Of a DNA stretch of 13,685 bases, positions 6,642 through 12,456 are shown piece after piece. Position 1 is the first letter of the stretch, and every line of letters begins with the position of its first letter. The DNA is from CAZJAD01 sp964543855 (lineage in GTDB: Bacteria; Electryoneota; RPQS01; DYHQ01), in the NCBI GenBank assembly GCA_964543855.1, contig CAZJAD010000058.1:1-13685 (forward strand), read 5' to 3'. The position numbers and the translations under genes were made by a program. The notes below the pieces were generated by a model. It ran no database searches. It was not told the DNA's origin and was given only the letters and a program-made list of their open reading frames with translations.

Positions 6642-7613
6642 TCAGTTCAATCGAACCGGCATGATCAGCATGAGCAGGTCTTCGTTCTTCTCTTGCTCAC
6701 TGGGCTTGACCAATCCCGCCGAAGTTGGCGTCCCCAATTCGAGGACGACCTCGTTCGTATCGACCTGCTTCAAGATGTCCAGCAGGTAATTCGCGTTATA
6801 GCCGATATCCATCGGCGTGCCCTGATACTCACAGGGAACGGTTTCCTGAGCTTCACCGCCGGCTTCGACATCCTCCGAGAGAATCTGCAACTTGTCGGCC
6901 GCCAGACGCAGACGCACTTGGCGAGACACCTCATTGGCAAAGATCGCCACGCGACGCACCGCCGCCCGGAAACTGTCAAGGTCCAGCCGCAANNNNNNNN
7001 NNNNNNNNNNNNNNNNNNNNNNNNNNNNNNNNNNNNNNNNNNNNNNNNNNNNNNNNNNNNNNNNNNNNNNNNNNNNNNNNNNNNNNNNNNNNTGCCCATC
7101 GGTTGAGATACACCGTAGCTCGCCCGGTTCTATCTGAAGCAGTATGCCCGTCAGTTGCGGTCGCAGCTCGTCGTGCGAAACGGCAAAAAGCGTCTTGCTG
7201 ATTAGCCGCCGCATGCGCCCTCGCTCAAATTCCAGAACTTGAGGCTTTTTCAGCTTCGGAAGCTCCGGATACCCCTCAACCTCCTCGCCACCAAGCTTGT
7301 AACTGCCCCGGTCGCCTTCGATCGTGATGCGATTACCCTTGCCAATAGCAATTTTCAGCGCAATGTCCGGCAGCTCGCGGATGATTTCGATCAATCGTCG
7401 CGCTGGCAGCAAAGCCCGACCGTCTTCACTGCCATTAACTTCAATCGTTCGTTCCATCGAAACTTCAAGGTCCGTCGCTGCGAGACTGAGGGAATTCCCC
7501 TTCAGCTCGGCGAGAATGTGCCCGAGAGCCGGGAGTGGTGTTTTCGACGGCACGACTCCGGCAAGTGGCATGAATCCGTCCAAGAGAGCACTCTGGGATG
7601 CGGCAAACTTCAT
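6642..7613 (-). CDS. dnaN: DNA polymerase III sliding clamp (beta subunit), spans a gap
   Basis: Ring-shaped clamp that tethers polymerase III to DNA at the replication fork. The N-terminus MKFAASQSALLDGF, the block LAATDLEVSMERTI, GYPELPKLKKP, the split ATDGHRL region (CISTDG just before the gap), YNANYLLDILKQV and the terminal LLMLIMPVRLN are all characteristic. ATG 7613 follows GAGGGTGTT, a fair ribosome-binding site. As written it is 323 residues, but clamps are about 365-375. By comparison with the E. coli clamp, about 85 residues lie between TDG and the next visible block (RAAVRRVAIFANE), while the gap supplies only 34. The missing DNA is therefore about 250 nt, not 100. It lies downstream of dnaA in the usual order. 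Stop TGA. Confidence 0.96.
   Translation of the reverse strand: MKFAASQSALLDGFMPLAGVVPSKTPLPALGHILAELKGNSLSLAATDLEVSMERTIEVNGSEDGRALLPARRLIEIIRELPDIALKIAIGKGNRITIEGDRGSYKLGGEEVEGYPELPKLKKPQVLEFERGRMRRLISKTLFAVSHDELRPQLTGILLQIEPGELRCISTDGXXXXXXXXXXXXXXXXXXXXXXXXXXXXXXXXXXLRLDLDSFRAAVRRVAIFANEVSRQVRLRLAADKLQILSEDVEAGGEAQETVPCEYQGTPMDIGYNANYLLDILKQVDTNEVVLELGTPTSAGLVKPSEQEKNEDLLMLIMPVRLN
6993..7092. other. Assembly gap (100 N) inside dnaN
   Basis: Exactly 100 N in place of an expected stretch of about 250 nt, judged from the conserved spacing of clamp motifs. Confidence 0.95.
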
Positions 7614-7735
7614 AACACCCTCGATAATTTTCTTATAGAGAGATACTAAGTAATATATTATATAGAAAGGTGAGTTACTAAGTGAATAGAGAAATCTATC
7701 TCTTTAATAAAATAGGACTTATACTAAATAGACTA

Positions 7736-7744
7736 TGTGGATAA
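7736..7744 (-). promoter_or_regulatory. DnaA box, perfect
   Basis: TGTGGATAA on the + strand is the reverse complement of TTATCCACA, the high-affinity DnaA box. It sits at the border of the AT-rich element. Confidence 0.8.
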
Positions 7745-7747
7745 CAG

Positions 7748-7756
7748 TGTGAATAA
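7748..7756 (-). promoter_or_regulatory. DnaA box, TTATTCACA variant
   Basis: TGTGAATAA on the + strand reads TTATTCACA on the - strand, which fits TTWTNCACA. It lies 3 bp from the perfect box in the same orientation. Confidence 0.65.
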
Positions 7757-7849
7757 GATGACGAGTGCCAACACTTTCCACAGGCCCCGGCAGGCCAGTC
7801 AAGGCCGCAAGGTACAAAGATACACTTATAAACAGAGAAGAGCAACAAT

Positions 7850-9241
7850 TCACCGGGAGGTGGATGACGGTGTGGATTGGTCGAGTTGCCGCAGAAGCGT
7901 TGCGTAACTCTCCTTGATAAATGTGTCCTCCTCCTTCAATCGGAGGATTGTGTTGCGCGCGTGGATGACCGTGGAGTGGTCTCGCCCTCCAAACAGGTGA
8001 CCGATGTGCTTGAGCGAGTGGTTCGTCAGATGAGTGCACAAAGCCATCGCGAGCATGCGCGCCAAAGCGATCTCATGTTTGCGCGACTTACCTCGCAAAG
8101 CTTCGACGGCAAGGCCAAAATGCTGAGCCACAAGTTCCTGGATCCGCTCGATCGGCGGCTTCGTGACCGAACGACCGGTCTTCTCCCGCAAAACATCCTG
8201 AGCCAGCTCGAGCGTGGCGTCGGTGTTGAAGAAGGTCGCGCGAGCGAGCAGAGTAACGAGGGCGCCTTCCAGCTCGCGGATGTTGTTCGTGATGTGCGTC
8301 GCGAGAAACTGCGCGATTTCCGGCGGCAATGGGATACCTTCTTCCTCCCCGCGGCGCTCCAGAATGGCGACTCGTGTTTCAAAATCCAAGGGCGAGATCT
8401 GCGTGATCAGTCCGCTTTGAAAACGCGAAATCAGGCGCGAGTCAATCCCGTCGAGTTCATGCACCGGGCGATCGCTCGAAAGCACGATCTGTTTTCCCGC
8501 CTGATAGAGACTGTTGAAAGTGTGGAAGAACTCGACCTGCGTCCGCTCCTTCGCCGCGAAGAACTGAATGTCATCAACGAGAAGCAGCTCGGCGGAGCGG
8601 TAGAGTTTCGAAAAATCCGTCGACCGGTTGTTCTTGACCGAGTGAATGAACTCGTGCGTGTATTTCTCGCTGGAGACATACCGGACGCGCCGAACCTTCT
8701 TGTGGGCCGAGGCAAAGTTGCCGATGGCCTGCAAAAGATGGGTCTTGCCTAAACCGGTGTCGCCGTAAATGAGGAGGGGATTCCACGGGGTCTTGCCGGG
8801 GGCTTCCGCTATCGCCAGACAGGCGGCCCGGGCGAACGAATTTCCATCGCCCTCAACGAAGTTGTCAAAGACATAGCGGGGATTGAGCTCACTGTCGTCC
8901 GGGACCGGTGCATGGATCGTGCGCGGTCGAACTCTGGGAGGCAGCGTCGATGGTTCGCGCTCGGGGCAACCGCCAGGTTTTGGTTCTACGATAAACGAAA
9001 GCGTCAGCTCCCGACCGGTGAGTTCGGCAAGGAGTTGGCGTATTTGCTCAGCGTAGTGACTCTCGATCCATTCAAGATGAAATTGCGTGGGAACATGAAG
9101 GATTAGGATATTACCGTCGAGTTTTTCCGGCCGAATCGGTTGAATCCAAGTCCGGAAACTCTGTTCAGGGAGTAGAGCCGCGATGCCTTTCATGAAGTCG
9201 GGCCAAAGACTCTCCAGCACCCAGGATTGTGATTCAGGCAT
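7850..9241 (-). CDS. dnaA: Chromosomal replication initiator DnaA
   Basis: AAA+ protein that binds DnaA boxes and opens the origin. The 463 residues show the full architecture. Domain I is about residues 10-88 (SFRTWIQPI, helix and strand pattern). A short, Pro/Arg-rich domain II linker spans about 89-118. The AAA+ core has YVFDNFVEG, Walker A GDTGLGKTH (160-168), Walker B LLLVDDIQF (219-227), sensor 1 SSD (255-257), an Arg in SRLISRF (about 273) and sensor 2 NIRELEGAL. The domain IV DNA-binding signature is GGRDHSTVIHARN (about 418-430). ATG 9241 has no clear Shine-Dalgarno sequence (ACTCCACACACAATCTGCT precedes it), suggesting weak or leader-controlled initiation. A strong promoter lies about 390 nt upstream. 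Stop TGA; dnaN follows after the probable origin. Confidence 0.98.
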   Translation of the reverse strand: MPESQSWVLESLWPDFMKGIAALLPEQSFRTWIQPIRPEKLDGNILILHVPTQFHLEWIESHYAEQIRQLLAELTGRELTLSFIVEPKPGGCPEREPSTLPPRVRPRTIHAPVPDDSELNPRYVFDNFVEGDGNSFARAACLAIAEAPGKTPWNPLLIYGDTGLGKTHLLQAIGNFASAHKKVRRVRYVSSEKYTHEFIHSVKNNRSTDFSKLYRSAELLLVDDIQFFAAKERTQVEFFHTFNSLYQAGKQIVLSSDRPVHELDGIDSRLISRFQSGLITQISPLDFETRVAILERRGEEEGIPLPPEIAQFLATHITNNIRELEGALVTLLARATFFNTDATLELAQDVLREKTGRSVTKPPIERIQELVAQHFGLAVEALRGKSRKHEIALARMLAMALCTHLTNHSLKHIGHLFGGRDHSTVIHARNTILRLKEEDTFIKESYATLLRQLDQSTPSSTSR

Positions 9242-9285
9242 AGCAGATTGTGTGTGGAGTTAAGCGTGATTTCCTTCAGGGTAGA

Positions 9286-9624
9286 TCAATTGCCAAAGAA
9301 CCAGATGGTGCCGCCGAGCAGAGCGGCGATAAGCAAAAAGAAAAGCAGCACGAGCGGCCTCCTTCCGGTGGTCGAAAGACGGTTGCCGGAACACCCTAAC
9401 TGCGGCCAGGCAGAGATCCAGGGAGCAATAGCGTGTCGTTGTGGAGAAAGGAAGGTCAAGTCGCCGTCCACTCCAAGGCATTCCTGTCCAACAGCGATGC
9501 CCTGAAGGAACGAACACAGAGCCGAGTTTGTACAAAATAGACGAAAAACTCGCGCCTCCCGGTAGTCAGGCACCGTGCCGGTCGGGGTCGGCGCGAGGTT
9601 AGCAGGCCGTTTGTGTGGGTGCAC
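9286..9624 (-). CDS. Doubtful small membrane ORF in the dnaA leader
   Basis: The 112-residue frame ends 44 nt before dnaA. Only its last 25 residues look convincingly coding: a basic pair, then a transmembrane helix (LVLLFFLLIAALLGGTIWFF) with GC-rich third positions. Just before it, HAIAPWISAWPQLGCSGNRL resembles a zinc-ribbon tail (IxPW...CPxCGxxL) whose cysteines are mostly replaced. This could be a decayed or frameshifted zinc-ribbon membrane protein. The predicted promoter would start RNA within a few bases of the first ATG (9624), so the true start, if any, may be internal. No clear ribosome-binding site was seen. Alternatively the whole stretch is a non-coding dnaA leader. Confidence 0.3.
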   Translation of the reverse strand: MHPHKRPANLAPTPTGTVPDYREARVFRLFCTNSALCSFLQGIAVGQECLGVDGDLTFLSPQRHAIAPWISAWPQLGCSGNRLSTTGRRPLVLLFFLLIAALLGGTIWFFGN

Positions 9625-9634
9625 CCGGCGCTCT

Positions 9635-9662
9635 AATATATAACTTTTTGTCCCAATGTCAA
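9635..9662 (-). promoter_or_regulatory. Promoter reading towards dnaA
   Basis: On the - strand: perfect -35 TTGACA (9657-9662), 16-nt spacer, -10 TATATT (9635-9640). It is the best promoter match in the spacer and faces dnaA, leaving a leader of about 385 nt. Confidence 0.6.
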
Positions 9663-9704
9663 GCTAATAAGACCTCAATTTGCACGAGGTTAGAACCGTT
9701 TTTC

Positions 9705-9781
9705 TCTCGCAAAAACAGGTGCATGAACCTTTGGCGTGGGCAATCGTGGATATTTGGAGAGGCGAGCTCAGGTTTGCGAGA
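9705..9781. repeat. Inverted repeat between the divergent dnaA and rpmH promoters
   Basis: TCTCGCAAA (9705-9713) is matched by TTTGCGAGA (9773-9781). With a 2-nt insertion allowed the arms extend through flanking T/A runs. The right arm ends just before the rpmH -35 element. It may be a regulatory binding pair or a large hairpin. Nothing else convincing was seen between the two promoters. Confidence 0.35.
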
Positions 9782-9787
9782 AAAAGG

Positions 9788-9816
9788 TTGCTTTGGGCCG
9801 ATTTGTTTGTTATATT
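9788..9816 (+). promoter_or_regulatory. Promoter of the rpmH-rnpA-yidD-yidC operon
   Basis: -35 TTGCTT (9788-9793), 17-nt spacer, -10 TATATT (9811-9816). The predicted start near 9823 gives a leader of about 140 nt that contains the DnaA box at 9921-9929. Confidence 0.6.
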
Positions 9817-9920
9817 TTAAGATTAAAATGAAAGCGCGGCCTGCCCGTCTATTCGTTTAATTTTTCCGAGTTTGCAGGATGCGGCCGGGCCAAGGTGACG
9901 GTCAACCACGCCCCGCCGCC

Positions 9921-9929
9921 TGTGGATAA
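9921..9929 (-). promoter_or_regulatory. DnaA box, perfect, in the rpmH leader
   Basis: TGTGGATAA is the reverse complement of TTATCCACA. It lies 35 bp before rpmH and about 2.2 kb from the main cluster. It could let DnaA regulate the rpmH operon or belong to a bipartite origin flanking dnaA. Confidence 0.65.
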
Positions 9930-9963
9930 ATCAATAACACATACCCAATAGGGAGAGAGTCTG

Positions 9964-10113
9964 TTGTCCAAGCGCACCTATCAACCTTCCCGGCGCCGCC
10001 GGAAAAACGCACACGGCTTCCGCAAGCGAATGGCGACGAAGTCCGGCAGGGCCGTTCTGCGTCGGCGGCGAGCCAAAAGCCGCTCCAAACTCACTGTGTC
10101 CGATGAGCGCTGA
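9964..10113 (+). CDS. rpmH: Ribosomal protein L34
   Basis: Large-subunit ribosomal protein. The 49-residue product begins (M)SKRTYQPSRRRRKN, followed by HGFRKRMATKSGRAVLRRRR, the canonical L34 sequence, with a slightly extended tail ending TVSDER. Start is TTG 9964, placed by AGGGAGAG just upstream and by the family's N-terminus; the CTG codon before it is less likely. The TGA stop overlaps the rnpA start by 11 bp, so translation of the two is probably coupled. Too short and with a rare start, it is easily missed by ORF scans. Confidence 0.96.
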   Translation: MSKRTYQPSRRRRKNAHGFRKRMATKSGRAVLRRRRAKSRSKLTVSDER

Positions 10114-10452
10114 GGCATTTCCTCGGCGGGAACGCTTGAGCGGCCGTGAGGAGCTTGGTCGGATCCGGCGGGAAGGGAAACGCCAGCGAGCCGGTCATTT
10201 GCTCCTTTTTTTTTGCCCGCGGCCGAGCGCAAGATCGCCTTTTCCACGCCCCGGAGTGTAGGCAATGCCGTTCGGCGCAACAGGGCTCGCCGGAAACTGC
10301 GCGAATTCTATCGCCGTAACAAAGCCCTCTTTCCAGACAAGACCCATTATCTAATCGTACTTAGGAATGAACCGGAGGATTGGAGAGATCTCGAGGACCG
10401 CTTGCGTCGCCTTCTCAGCAGCCTGCCGGTGGCTCCTGATGAGGCTGATTGA
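10103..10452 (+). CDS. rnpA: RNase P protein component, frame broken at a T9 tract
   Basis: Protein subunit of ribonuclease P, which binds the catalytic RNA and matures tRNA 5' ends. From ATG 10103 the first frame encodes MSAEAFPRRERLSGREELG and on to GKRQRAGHLLLFF. At T9 (10206-10214) the frame is wrong: unshifted reading ends 15 codons later at TAG 10259-10261. Inserting one T restores LPAAERKIAFSTP, the signature SVGNAVRRNRARRKLRE and the C-terminal part to TGA 10450-10452. The joined product is about 116 residues, the normal family size, and both halves align with the family with no residue missing. The start overlaps rpmH by 11 bp. A frame-naive reading would call only the second half from TTG 10213. 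A homopolymer error is the simplest explanation; RNA-polymerase slippage on T9 is the alternative. Confidence 0.9.
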
Positions 10453-10654
10453 CGGGTACACAGTTGTCCTGAGTCCCCACTTTGGTGGCGCCTGCCGCTT
10501 CCACCCGAGCTGTTCGGCGTATGCCCGCGAAGCCATCGACGAGCACGGAGCGCTCCGAGGAAGCTTTCTGGCGCTTCGTCGTCTCATAAAATGTGGTCCC
10601 TGGCATCCCGGTGGCCATGATCCGGTGCCGGTGAGTCCCCACACGAACGATTGA
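10439..10654 (+). CDS. yidD: Membrane protein insertion efficiency factor YidD
   Basis: Small membrane-associated protein thought to assist YidC-dependent membrane insertion. The family core is plain: SPHFGGACRFHPSCSAYA, EAIDEHGALRGSFLALRRL, then KCGPWHPGGHDPVP, with the conserved Cys residues. I chose ATG 10439 (71 residues), which overlaps the end of rnpA by 14 bp. An in-frame ATG at 10367 would add 24 residues but overlap rnpA by 86 bp. Family members usually carry a few more hydrophobic residues (here RWLL) before this Met, so the start is uncertain. It lies between rnpA and yidC, its usual place. Confidence 0.93.
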   Translation: MRLIDGYTVVLSPHFGGACRFHPSCSAYAREAIDEHGALRGSFLALRRLIKCGPWHPGGHDPVPVSPHTND

Positions 10655-10664
10655 ATGGCTGCAC

Positions 10665-12344
10665 ATGTTTGATCGCAACACCATTCTCGCCCTGATTGTC
10701 ATCGGCCTCATCCTGCTGTTGACGCCCTATTACTACCGGATGATGAACCCTCCTCCACCTGAAGGCGAGCAAGCCCCCACCGCGCCGCCGCGTGTCGAGA
10801 AAGTGGTCGAGGAGACTCCGGAACGCACCCCGATACCTGCCGCTGCTGAAATCCCGTCCGCTCAGGCTCCGGCACTGCTGCCTGCGCTGGAAAGAGAGGA
10901 TCCGAATTTCGTCCAGATAGAAACGCCGCTCTTCTGGATGACGATCGGTTCCAACGGGCAGGTAACAAGCTATCTGCTCAGGAAATACGAAACCTTCAAG
11001 GGCAAGCCTGTCGCGCTGGTGAGAGCGGACGACCAGACCGGCAAGACCATCGGCGGCTTCGACCTGGATTTCGGTCGACAGGCCATTGAGTCGGTCGAGC
11101 AGATTCAGTTCACCAGGATGCGCGACATTCGCCAGGTCACGAGTGGGCCGGACTCCGCGATTCTGAAGGCTGGGAACGACAGTGTGAGCCTCACATTGGT
11201 CTACATTTTTTATCCCGACCGGTACGGGTTCGACCTCGTGGTGAAAACCGAGGGCTTTTCACCGCCCCAAGAGCAGGAGTATCAAATCAAGTGGCTCGGT
11301 GGCGTGCCGGTCACGGAACCTGACACGCTGCGGACTCTGGGCTTCAACCAGGCGTACGCCTATGTGGGCGATGTTCTTGAAAAAGTGTCGATTGGCGGCA
11401 AAACCAGCAAGGATTTCCAGGCCACCGGCCAAACATACTTCGCGGCGGCACGCGCGAAGTACTTCATCGCCGCCGTGATTCCACAGGAGCCGGCTTCGGG
11501 CGTGGAGATTCACGCGCGCCGGCTCAACGCCCGCGCGCACCCGACGAGCCATCCGTTCTACAATCTGTCATTGCATAAGGTCTGGCACGGGAGCGGGCAG
11601 GACCGCTTCACGATTTACTGGGGGCCGATGAGCTATGGCGAACTGCGGTCGGCCTACGCGGGCCTCGAGAAAACCATGGACTGGGGCTGGACGATCATCA
11701 AGCCCTTCTCTATGGCGATTCTCTGGTCTCTTCGGTGGCTGGGCAGTGTAATTCCGAACTACGGTATTGTCATCATCGTCTTTTCGATCATTGTCAAGCT
11801 CGTGCTCTGGCCGCTGACGCGCAAGTCACAGATTTCCATGAAAAAGATGGCGGCACTGCAACCGGATATCAAGGCGTTGCGCGAAAAACACAAGGCCAAT
11901 CCACAGGCCATGAACAAGGCCACCATGGCACTTTACAAGGAGCGCGGCGTGAATCCCGCTGCAGGCTGCATCCCCCTTATCCCCCAGATGCCGCTGCTCT
12001 ATGGACTTTTCGTCGTCTTCCGCTCGACAATCGAATTTCGACAGGCACCCTTCGCGCTCTGGATCACGGACCTTTCGCGGCCTGACTATGTGCTTACCTT
12101 GCCCTTTTCGATTCCGCTGTACGGAGCCGCCGTCGCAATTCTGCCGCTGATCATGGGTGTGACGCAGTTCATCATGTCGCAGCGCACCGTGACGGATCCG
12201 AACCAGAAGATGATGGCCTACATCATGCCGGTCTTCATGACCCTGATTTTCAATCAGTTTCCTTCGGGGCTGACGCTTTATTATACTCTCTACAATGTGT
12301 GGGCGCTCTTGGAGCAACGATTAATCAAAATACCGGGCACCTAA
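10665..12344 (+). CDS. yidC: Membrane protein insertase YidC/Oxa1
   Basis: Inserts proteins into the inner membrane alone or with SecYEG. The 559-residue protein has the Gram-negative layout. An N-terminal anchor (ILALIVIGLILLLTPYY, about residues 7-23) and a Pro/Glu-rich linker precede a large periplasmic beta domain to about 335. The conserved insertase domain starts near WGWTIIKPFS (about 338), with five membrane spans in total across this part and the cytoplasmic KMAALQPDIKALREK hairpin. Conserved blocks LYKERGVNPAAGC, IPQMPLLYGLF, FRQAPFALWITDLS and FPSGLTLYY are all present. The TM2 position that is Arg in E. coli (R366) is Lys here (K378, in IIVKLVLWPLT). It starts 10 nt after yidD and is the last gene of the operon, followed by a strong terminator. 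Confidence 0.98.
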   Translation: MFDRNTILALIVIGLILLLTPYYYRMMNPPPPEGEQAPTAPPRVEKVVEETPERTPIPAAAEIPSAQAPALLPALEREDPNFVQIETPLFWMTIGSNGQVTSYLLRKYETFKGKPVALVRADDQTGKTIGGFDLDFGRQAIESVEQIQFTRMRDIRQVTSGPDSAILKAGNDSVSLTLVYIFYPDRYGFDLVVKTEGFSPPQEQEYQIKWLGGVPVTEPDTLRTLGFNQAYAYVGDVLEKVSIGGKTSKDFQATGQTYFAAARAKYFIAAVIPQEPASGVEIHARRLNARAHPTSHPFYNLSLHKVWHGSGQDRFTIYWGPMSYGELRSAYAGLEKTMDWGWTIIKPFSMAILWSLRWLGSVIPNYGIVIIVFSIIVKLVLWPLTRKSQISMKKMAALQPDIKALREKHKANPQAMNKATMALYKERGVNPAAGCIPLIPQMPLLYGLFVVFRSTIEFRQAPFALWITDLSRPDYVLTLPFSIPLYGAAVAILPLIMGVTQFIMSQRTVTDPNQKMMAYIMPVFMTLIFNQFPSGLTLYYTLYNVWALLEQRLIKIPGT

Positions 12345-12390
12345 GCACGCCGGCGGCTGTGGTCGTCGCATCAAGGTCACACGATACGCG

Positions 12391-12420
12391 AAACCCGGCT
12401 GCCCGCCGGGTTTTGTTTTC
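12391..12420 (+). terminator. Intrinsic terminator of the rpmH-yidC operon
   Basis: AAACCCGGC (12391-12399) pairs perfectly with GCCGGGTTT (12405-12413) around a 5-nt loop TGCCC, continued by TTTTGTTTTC. It lies 47 nt after the yidC stop. mnmE, 37 nt further on, therefore needs read-through or its own promoter; none was clear to me. Confidence 0.9.
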
Positions 12421-12456
12421 GAGAGATGGCCGCACGAGATTTAGTCTTTATTCGGA

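Larger units (their letters stand above)
7614..7849. other. Probable chromosomal origin (oriC) in the dnaA-dnaN spacer
   Basis: 236-bp gene-free spacer. The dnaN-proximal half (7620-7735) is strikingly AT-rich and fits a DNA-unwinding element. It contains the direct repeats TACTAAGT at 7644-7651 and 7676-7683 (32 bp apart) and TACTAAAT at 7722-7729. The other half holds a perfect DnaA box (7736-7744), a good variant (7748-7756) and weaker matches CTTTCCACA (7774-7782) and TTATAAACA (7826-7834). Right of the perfect box the sequence becomes GC-richer. The layout (boxes beside an AT-rich zone between dnaA and dnaN) is that of many bacterial origins. It presumably also holds the dnaN leader. Confidence 0.75.

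Noticed and set aside
6430..6789. 119-codon + strand ORF across the dnaN 3' end and the small-protein gene
   Set aside because: Antisense to two better supported genes; poor initiation site and no motifs.
7877..8752. 291-codon + strand ORF opposite dnaA
   Set aside because: Antisense shadow; dnaA on the other strand is certain.
9615..9860. 81-codon + strand ORF upstream of rpmH
   Set aside because: Low-complexity translation without a ribosome-binding site; it covers two promoters and an inverted repeat and has no family features.
10213..10452. Separate short protein from TTG 10213
   Set aside because: It is the second half of RnpA; the first half lies in another frame from ATG 10103 and joins at the T9 tract.
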